Assembly (NCBI GenBank): GCA_021772215.1
Contig: JAJFMK010000215.1
Coordinates: forward strand, 1-9,830
DNA: 9,830 nucleotides
From: Chlamydiota bacterium
GTDB taxonomy: Bacteria > Chlamydiota > Chlamydiia > Chlamydiales > JAJFMK01
Direction of reading: 5' to 3'
Numbering within the stretch: the first letter of the stretch is position 1; each line of letters opens with the position of its first letter. Shown here piece by piece: positions 4,885 through 9,830 of the stretch. Below the pieces are notes generated by a model, which worked only from the letters and a program-made list of their open reading frames with translations, did no database searches and had not been told where the DNA came from. The position numbers were made by a program, and so were the translations under genes.

Positions 4885-7800
4885 ATGTCATTGGTTCCAG
4901 GAGGATCAGGCTTTCTAGGTAGCTTAACTACCTCAAATAATGTACCACCGGCCGATGTTGCTGGTATTTGTGTATCTCATCGTACCTGGGAAGGTCTAGT
5001 TCAAGATGTTGTTAGTAACCCAGGAAAATACGAATTATCTGGTGTTAGCTCGTTGTCAAGGCGAGGAATACCTATTGATGGTACTCTTTTTGACCCGACG
5101 GCTTCTGAAGTTACTTTAGCCGCTTCCGATGTGGTATCAAGTGCTTACTCGATTCACATTTCAGGTGGAAAGACTCTTCATCTCCATGACGTTTCAAGTG
5201 GACAAGTTGTATCGACTACTACAACCGAGGGGGGTAGTCCTACTTCACCGACAAATACTATTCTTAGTCCTGGATCTGTGGCGTTTTATTCTCACACTGC
5301 TGTTCTTCAGAGAAATGGTCAAGTATCGATGATTGTTAGAGGTGACTTTTCTACTGTGAGCACCATTTACCATGTTCTAATGGACTCTAATGGTAACCCA
5401 CTAACATCTAACGATTTTATTTCTGCAATCACTAGTGGGCCTTTCCAAGTTGAGCCTAGGGTAGCTACTAGATCACAGGGTTCTGTGAACGTATTTGTCG
5501 CAAAAACAGAAGTTTGTTTTGAGACTAGAAATGCTGGTGGATCAACTGTTGCTTCTGACTGCGTATCAATATCCACAAATACATCCACACCACGTAAGGC
5601 AGATGTTGTAGAGCTTAGCAATGGCGGCAATATCCTGGCACTTGCTGAGGATACTGCGGGTTCGATGAGAGCTATTCTGAAAGATACTAATTTGGCTAAT
5701 GTCAATACGAATCTCTTTACGATTGCAGGTAGTGATCCTGCGATGAAGATGTTGCCTAATGGAAGGGTGGCGATTACCTATAGGGATTTGAGTGGTCAGT
5801 TGGTCTTTGAAGAGCGTGAGACCAGTGGTTGGACCGTGACTGGGACGGCTGTTGTGAGTGACTCTTTGACTGGAAGAGGTGAGATTGCTGTTAACAGCGT
5901 GGGCGATGTGGCGATTGTGTATACGAGAGCGGATGCGACGGGAAGTTTTGTCAGGACTTTTGGTGCGGGGTATCAGTTGAACGAGCCGGTGCTTGTGACT
6001 TCTGGGGATCGAATTAATGCGAACTGGATCAATGATAGTACGTTGGCAGTGAACTATGTCGGCACTGGCGGAAAGAATACCGTTGACTATCTGCATAAGG
6101 ATACGCCGATTGTTCTTAACCAGGCTGTGCCTGATCTGGGAACGGCATATGTGAGTGAGTTGACAAGCTGGACAGTACCTGCTGGGTTTGCGACGGATGC
6201 TAACAGCCCTGATCAAACGATAGAGTATAATGTTGCTCTGAGGAATGGTAACCCGCTTTCGAGCGTGGGAGCTGACTTTTCAGGGGGTGTCTTTAACTTT
6301 ACTCCAGCTAGCGGGTTTCAGGATACGACGCAAGGGTTTAAGTTAATCATTGAGAGTAAGGATGTCCATGGCAACGTTGTTGAGCGCCGAGTGGAAGATT
6401 TCGACATTCCGGTGGGTAACAGGGCTCCTGTAGTGGCTAATCCGGTGGATGATCAGACAGTGGCAGTTGGGCAGAGTCTCAATATTCCATATGACAACAT
6501 CTTTAGCGACAATGAGGGAGGCCTTGGGGCTGTAACAGCGCAGTTTCGTAAGAATGGCAACCTTATTGCCACACCTGCTTGGGTGATAGACGACGGAACC
6601 GCATTGACTGGGGCTGTTCCTCCAGGGGCACAGGGAAACTACACTGTGACCTTTGGCGTTTCTGATGGCGTCAATCCTGTTGTGAATGATGCTGCAGATT
6701 TAACTATTCCAAATGACAAAATTACCTTTACCACAAATGTGGCGCATAACGCGACTGTAGCGAGAGGTGGCGGCTTTACCTATAACCTGCCTAATCGAAA
6801 CAATGTGGATGGGGACCAGGAGTTCTTCTTTGTTGAGAATAACCCCGGCTTTATCTCCGTAAATGCCGGAGGCGTTGTAAGCGGTAATGTCGCTGTTAAT
6901 GAAATATTAGATACTACAAGCTTTAAAGTGGGTGTTCGAGATGCGTTTACCACAGTAGGGACTGCAGATAAGATTACCATCAACTTAGATATCGTTGATG
7001 TGGCAGCTCCTCCACAAGTTGTGGGTGTGATTCCTAATGCTGATTTTCCTGCAGGGGGATCGAGGGTCATTAATGTAGCTCAACACTTCTTCCCGCAGGA
7101 TGGGAGCTTGACCTTCACGCCGACGCTTAAGGTATTTAATCAAAACAATCAAGAGGTGTCTAATTCAGGGGTTGAACTCTTCTGTAACGCTGACTGTTCA
7201 GAGGTAACAATTACCGGTGATCCACAAGATCTCGGATTAAGAGCTGTAGTCGAAGTTAAAGCAACACGAGCTGGCGCTTCGGTGACGCAGATTTTCTCAT
7301 CAACGGTTGCTAGCTCTATTAATTTTGCCCCGGTTCCCGCTAGGGTTCCAGATGATTCATTTACCCCGAGTGGTGTCTGGAAAGAGATCAATATTCCAGA
7401 CGATATGTTTAGTTCAAAGCTTGATAGACCAATAGATGTTAGACTTGATAGGGTAGGAACAGCAACTCAATATTCTAAAGGGCTCTTTGACTGGGGAAGT
7501 CGTGGAAAAGGGCGGTTTAAGTATGACAGTGATACAGGAGTTTTAAGAATTCAGCTCGATTCTGAATCAGCAAGTGGTGTTTGCTACATTTTTGTTGGAA
7601 GTAATGAATACGGCGAGGCTGTTGCAAAGTTCTGCGCTACAACGGATGAATTTAGTCCGATTGACTACACTTTGATAGCGATGTCTGTTATGTGGTCAGT
7701 ATATCAGGGTGGAAAGCTTACTTATATGGCTTTAATGCCTGGGCCATATAAGGACAAAATTAGCCAGACCATAGCTGAATGGAAAGAGAAAGCTCGCGCA

Positions 7801-7977
7801 AATGTACCTGGGGCAAAGTTATGTATCGCTGCTCCTGAAGGTACTGACGAAGATGGCATGGAGCTAGGAACGCTTCCAACAATGCGCTCAAAGAAAAAGG
7901 GCTCACCTGAGCATGACTTTGGCGGCCTCTATGCCAGTGGCGGAAATGGCAACGGAAGTTCAGATGGCTCTGCCTAA
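4885..7977 (+). CDS. Large repeat protein: predicted beta-propeller plus cadherin/Ig-like array
   Basis: The protein has 1030 residues. Six blade-like segments with pattern (N)G-x-hydrophobic-x-hydrophobic-x-Y/F recur near residues 143, 194, 242, 289, 335 and 379, about 44-51 residues apart, suggesting a beta-propeller; a seventh may lie near 85-100. From about 410 to 920 there are about five domains of roughly 100 residues. The first resembles dystroglycan-type cadherin-like modules (ATDANSPDQTIEYNV, FTPASGFQDTTQGFKLIIESKD) and the second starts NRAPVVANPVDDQTVAVGQ (from 512); others begin near 611, 706 and 813. A weakly hydrophobic stretch (927-945), a charged segment and a Gly/Ser tail end it. 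Such modules are usually extracellular adhesive domains. Yet MSLVPGGSGF gives no recognisable signal peptide, so export could be by a leaderless route, or the protein is intracellular. It has its own promoter, ribosome site and terminator. Confidence 0.85.
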   Translation: MSLVPGGSGFLGSLTTSNNVPPADVAGICVSHRTWEGLVQDVVSNPGKYELSGVSSLSRRGIPIDGTLFDPTASEVTLAASDVVSSAYSIHISGGKTLHLHDVSSGQVVSTTTTEGGSPTSPTNTILSPGSVAFYSHTAVLQRNGQVSMIVRGDFSTVSTIYHVLMDSNGNPLTSNDFISAITSGPFQVEPRVATRSQGSVNVFVAKTEVCFETRNAGGSTVASDCVSISTNTSTPRKADVVELSNGGNILALAEDTAGSMRAILKDTNLANVNTNLFTIAGSDPAMKMLPNGRVAITYRDLSGQLVFEERETSGWTVTGTAVVSDSLTGRGEIAVNSVGDVAIVYTRADATGSFVRTFGAGYQLNEPVLVTSGDRINANWINDSTLAVNYVGTGGKNTVDYLHKDTPIVLNQAVPDLGTAYVSELTSWTVPAGFATDANSPDQTIEYNVALRNGNPLSSVGADFSGGVFNFTPASGFQDTTQGFKLIIESKDVHGNVVERRVEDFDIPVGNRAPVVANPVDDQTVAVGQSLNIPYDNIFSDNEGGLGAVTAQFRKNGNLIATPAWVIDDGTALTGAVPPGAQGNYTVTFGVSDGVNPVVNDAADLTIPNDKITFTTNVAHNATVARGGGFTYNLPNRNNVDGDQEFFFVENNPGFISVNAGGVVSGNVAVNEILDTTSFKVGVRDAFTTVGTADKITINLDIVDVAAPPQVVGVIPNADFPAGGSRVINVAQHFFPQDGSLTFTPTLKVFNQNNQEVSNSGVELFCNADCSEVTITGDPQDLGLRAVVEVKATRAGASVTQIFSSTVASSINFAPVPARVPDDSFTPSGVWKEINIPDDMFSSKLDRPIDVRLDRVGTATQYSKGLFDWGSRGKGRFKYDSDTGVLRIQLDSESASGVCYIFVGSNEYGEAVAKFCATTDEFSPIDYTLIAMSVMWSVYQGGKLTYMALMPGPYKDKISQTIAEWKEKARANVPGAKLCIAAPEGTDEDGMELGTLPTMRSKKKGSPEHDFGGLYASGGNGNGSSDGSA

Positions 7978-8003
7978 TCTGTTTCGTTACAACTGTTAGT
8001 TTG

Positions 8004-8039
8004 AAAAGGCGAAAAGGTTTTACCTTTCGCCTTTTTTTT
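8004..8039 (+). terminator. Intrinsic terminator after the 1030-residue protein gene
   Basis: The left arm AAAAGGCGAAAAGG (8004-8017), loop TTTTA and right arm CCTTTCGCCTTTT (8023-8035) form a 13-bp stem with one bulged A. The arm runs into eight Ts (8032-8039). On the minus strand the same stem is followed by a shorter T-run, so it may also end the convergent transcript from 8545. Confidence 0.9.
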
Positions 8040-8074
8040 GTTATCTTTATGAAATTTAAAGAGCAATCATTTTT

Positions 8075-8545
8075 TTAGAAGCATCTATTCGAGTGATTTG
8101 GCAATTCTGTGTAGATAGAGATTTGATCTGAGTCGTAGATAATCGTGTCGCATTGGTGAGTAATGGTAGACTGCAAATCATCTTCAACAGGAATATAAGC
8201 GCCATTGCTTATAATACATGAGCTAGCCCCTGTAGTGATTGCTATCGCTACGACTGGAGCAACAGCACCCATGCCCATGATGATGGCTGTTGTAGGTTTG
8301 TAGCTAATCAATATTGCTTCTCTCCACAGTTGAGAAAGTCGTTTAGAAAGCATGACATCATCATCTGTTAACTGTGTGTATTCCGAGCTTTCATCAAAAT
8401 TTTGTGCGGAGTCTGTCCAAAGTAGCGGATCAAGATAAGGTTCCGCTACACGAAGTTGCATCTGTTGGGAAAGGGTGGTGGGGTGGATAGTCTGTGTGGA
8501 AATCAGAAAGAGTATAAGAAGGCCAGGTAGAAAACTCTTAAACAT
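8075..8545 (-). CDS. Short paralogue of the leftmost secreted/membrane protein, unknown function
   Basis: The 156-residue protein starts at ATG 8545 with GGAGGA (8555-8550) 4 nt upstream. A TTG at 8557 would extend it by four residues but overlaps that ribosome site, so I reject it. The signal peptide is residues 1-20 (MFKSFLPGLLILFLISTQ...). The stretch IHPT...LRVAEPYLDPLLWTDSAQNFDE matches the start of the 79-1353 product. LSKRLSQLWREA (66-77) corresponds to its basic LSKKWRH patch and is followed by a hydrophobic segment (86-106). The Ala/Gly tract, Pro/Gln linker and C-terminal domain of the longer protein are absent. It ends in a polar, cysteine-containing tail that I do not recognise. 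It may be a truncated relic, or a short form keeping only the export and membrane module. It converges on the 4885-7977 gene. Confidence 0.75.
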   Translation of the reverse strand: MFKSFLPGLLILFLISTQTIHPTTLSQQMQLRVAEPYLDPLLWTDSAQNFDESSEYTQLTDDDVMLSKRLSQLWREAILISYKPTTAIIMGMGAVAPVVAIAITTGASSCIISNGAYIPVEDDLQSTITHQCDTIIYDSDQISIYTELPNHSNRCF

Positions 8546-8565
8546 ATCTTCCTCCAAAGTTTAAG

Positions 8566-8600
8566 AAATTCTCTTTGAGACCATGACTCAAGGAGAATTT
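8566..8600 (-). promoter_or_regulatory. 35-nt dyad upstream of the short paralogue
   Basis: AAATTCTCTTTGAG (8566-8579) pairs with CTCAAGGAGAATTT (8587-8600): 14 pairs, one of them a G-T wobble, around a 7-nt loop. It has the same length and the same 20-nt distance to the ATG as the dyad at 1374-1408. The arms differ in sequence but the ability to pair is kept. A CATAAA element (8603-8598 on the minus strand) overlaps the outer arm, again compatible with an operator over the -10 region. Confidence 0.5.
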
Positions 8601-8679
8601 ATGCGCAATGGCTTTTTAACAGCTGTTTCCAAATAGACCAGGTTCTATTCACCATTGATGCTGGAAATATGTCATACAT

Positions 8680-8708
8680 ATAGAGCTAGGGGCTCTATTG
8701 CTAGCTCT
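8680..8708. repeat. Two mutually exclusive short hairpins
   Basis: ATAGAGC (8680-8686) pairs with GCTCTAT (8692-8698) across 5 nt. AGAGCTAG (8682-8689) pairs perfectly with CTAGCTCT (8701-8708) across 11 nt. Both use the same left arm, so only one can form. They lie in the 274-nt gap between divergent genes, upstream of the predicted promoter at 8758-8786, so they more likely act as DNA (operator half-sites) than as an attenuator. Confidence 0.35.
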
Positions 8709-8757
8709 TAAGTGTTCCATTTTTTACCATTTCTATAGCCTCTCCAACAAGGTTGAG

Positions 8758-8786
8758 TTGAGGGAAAAACAGAATGAGAATACGAT
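8758..8786 (+). promoter_or_regulatory. Weak candidate promoter for the small ORF and protease pair
   Basis: TTGAGG (8758-8763) and TACGAT (8781-8786) are each 4/6 to consensus with a 17-nt spacer, 33 nt before the start codon at 8820. It is the best match I see in the gap, but alternatives are possible. Confidence 0.3.
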
Positions 8787-8819
8787 CAGAAGTTCAAGCC
8801 TAACCTGAGGAGGTGTTTT

Positions 8820-9083
8820 ATGTTCGTAGAGGAGTTTGATGATTCTGTAGTTGATGGTCATTGGGGGTATTCACAGATTGGTCCTTCTGTAGATGAAGAG
8901 ACTAAAAAAATAGGAGCCATTCATTCCATAGCTATTCCAGTTATTGGGGTAATTCATGGTAGTTTGTCAACAACGTATGAGTATGATCTTGATGATGATG
9001 GCACTAGTACGATCAGTATAACACCAAGCGTCGATGATCAGGGCGATGCCGGGTTGGTGTTGGGTTTAGATTTTAATTTCTAA
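8820..9083 (+). CDS. Small hypothetical protein, acidic, beta-rich, ending in Phe
   Basis: The 87-residue ORF has a very good ribosome site (GAGGAGG, 8807-8813) 6 nt before the ATG. There is no signal peptide or membrane segment. The sequence is acidic (DLDDDG, DEET) and rich in beta-forming residues. It ends in GLVLGLDFNF, where alternating hydrophobics and a terminal Phe resemble the last strand of an outer-membrane barrel. It is much too short for a barrel, so it could be the remnant 3' end of one that has acquired a start, or the resemblance is chance. It lies 2 nt upstream of the aspartyl-protease-like gene and is surely co-transcribed with it. I do not recognise the family. Confidence 0.6.
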   Translation: MFVEEFDDSVVDGHWGYSQIGPSVDEETKKIGAIHSIAIPVIGVIHGSLSTTYEYDLDDDGTSTISITPSVDDQGDAGLVLGLDFNF

Positions 9084-9085
9084 CG

Positions 9086-9830
9086 ATGACATTGTTTTTC
9101 AGAATAGAAGAGGCTCTATCGCTATTGTTTGTTAGTTTTTGTTTGCTTTTGACAACTTGTTGCTCCAAGCCATCGAAGACCTCTAAAACGAAGGTCATCT
9201 CATTTGAATTCTCACAACTAGATATGCCGATAGTATCGGGAACAATTGATGGGGAGCCAGTCAAAGCGCTGTTTGATCTAGGAACTGGTATGACGTCAAT
9301 CGATGAAAAAAGTAAGTTCGCATTGAAAGTTATGCACAACGGAAAATGTGTTCAAACAAAGAATGTTGAAACTAAAGTTTTTACGGGATATGAGGGAGTA
9401 GTTTCCAGATTTTCTGTACAAGACTATGAATTTTTTGATCATACAGTAAAAGTTTTGCCTAAGTGGTCTGTAATTAAATCAAATCCTAAAGCAGAAGTCG
9501 TTTCTCAATTTGAATCTTATCCCTTGATCTTGGGAAGAGATATTTATGATGAGGGGTTGCTTTTAGTCGACTATTCCTCGCAAAAATTCATCATAACTTC
9601 AGATTTTCAAGAGGTTAAAGAGATGGGCTATGATTTAGATTGTTGGGTTGAAGCCAACTTTGAGTATGACAAATGTGGGGCACATATTGAATTAATGGTG
9701 GGCGATAATAGAAAGTTTCCTTTGAGCTTCATTCTTGATACAGGAGCTGGACGAAATGTTTTAACGCCACTGCCGTGGATGGGTTATGATAATATTGAAA
9801 AAAACGCCTTTTCCAAATATTGGCTTCATA
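9086..9830 (+). CDS. Aspartyl-protease-like (retropepsin-type) lipoprotein, partial
   Basis: The frame is open from ATG 9086 to the window end (248 codons) and continues beyond it. A hydrophobic N-terminus (about 10-24) ends in LLLTTCCSK, which resembles a lipobox with C25 or C26 as lipidated residue, although acidic E8-E9 precede the core. Lobe 1 has ALFDLGTGMTSI with D64, aligned to the usual ALVDTGAT but with Leu for Thr. It closes with LILGRDIYDEGLLLVDYSSQKFII (147-170), the hallmark end of retropepsin-like domains. Lobe 2 has canonical FILDTGAG with D218. Tandem retropepsin-like domains (Asp_protease_2 type) are known in bacteria, often with a PDZ domain after them; that part would lie outside the window. 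It would act at the membrane facing the periplasm. No ribosome site precedes the ATG, 2 nt after the upstream stop, so translation probably depends on coupling. Confidence 0.75.
   Translation, partial: MTLFFRIEEALSLLFVSFCLLLTTCCSKPSKTSKTKVISFEFSQLDMPIVSGTIDGEPVKALFDLGTGMTSIDEKSKFALKVMHNGKCVQTKNVETKVFTGYEGVVSRFSVQDYEFFDHTVKVLPKWSVIKSNPKAEVVSQFESYPLILGRDIYDEGLLLVDYSSQKFIITSDFQEVKEMGYDLDCWVEANFEYDKCGAHIELMVGDNRKFPLSFILDTGAGRNVLTPLPWMGYDNIEKNAFSKYWLH

Noticed and set aside
5566..6216. Minus-strand 216-codon ORF within the large repeat protein gene
   Set aside because: It lies wholly antisense to a well-supported coding frame, is rich in Ser, Arg, His and Ile as expected of shadow frames, and shows no family motif.
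8546..8557. Upstream TTG start for the short paralogue
   Set aside because: The TTG overlaps the GGAGGA ribosome site; the ATG at 8545 aligns with the start of the long paralogue (MFK) and has the same 4-nt spacing.
9073..9339. Minus-strand 88-codon ORF at the right end
   Set aside because: It is antisense to the protease-like frame, which has clear family motifs; no ribosome site was evident.

Overview
The window looks like an accessory, surface-protein-rich locus from an environmental ('amoeba-type') member of the Chlamydiota, in the Parachlamydiales/Simkania/Waddlia range. I infer this from two protein types I recognise from that group: an inverse-autotransporter-like outer-membrane protein with a cysteine-rich linker and a beta-helix passenger, and secreted proteins with a basic patch, one membrane segment and an Ala/Gly-rich tract. 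Base composition is moderate to AT-rich. The exact genus cannot be read from the sequence.

Layout. Positions 79-1353 (minus) encode a secreted or membrane-anchored protein of unknown function. A shorter paralogue lies at 8075-8545 (minus), so the two bracket the central plus-strand block. Both carry a 35-nt dyad exactly 20 nt upstream of their ATG. The central block reads methyltransferase (1602-2240), a clipped ORF (2237-2311), a possible 11-codon leader (2391-2426), sodC for a periplasmic Cu/Zn superoxide dismutase (2423-2941), and the inverse-autotransporter-like gene (2905-4686), which overlaps sodC by 37 nt. A separate 1030-residue protein follows (4885-7977), with a predicted beta-propeller and an array of cadherin-like domains; it ends at a strong intrinsic terminator (8004-8039) shared with the convergent minus-strand paralogue. 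On the right, an 87-codon ORF (8820-9083) is followed after 2 nt by an aspartyl-protease-like lipoprotein (9086 to the window end), with catalytic-type Asp-Gly motifs in two lobes.

The most informative structure is a rearrangement scar around the methyltransferase. The promoter-bearing segment upstream of sodC (2254-2390) recurs at 1426-1540, and the last ~80 nt of sodC recur at 1549-1628, so the sequence left of the methyltransferase is a sodC copy with most of its body deleted. The methyltransferase now begins on the start codon and first codons that in the intact copy start the autotransporter. At its other end, the ORF that begins inside its stop codon is cut off after about seven codons by the second repeat. 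The autotransporter also changes codon use abruptly near 4020, between the conserved barrel/linker part and the beta-helix passenger, which suggests a cassette boundary.

Functionally, most of these proteins have export signals or surface-type architectures (SodC against oxidants, an anchored adhesin-like protein, a large extracellular-type repeat protein, a lipoprotein protease), which fits host interaction. This is inference from architecture, not demonstrated.
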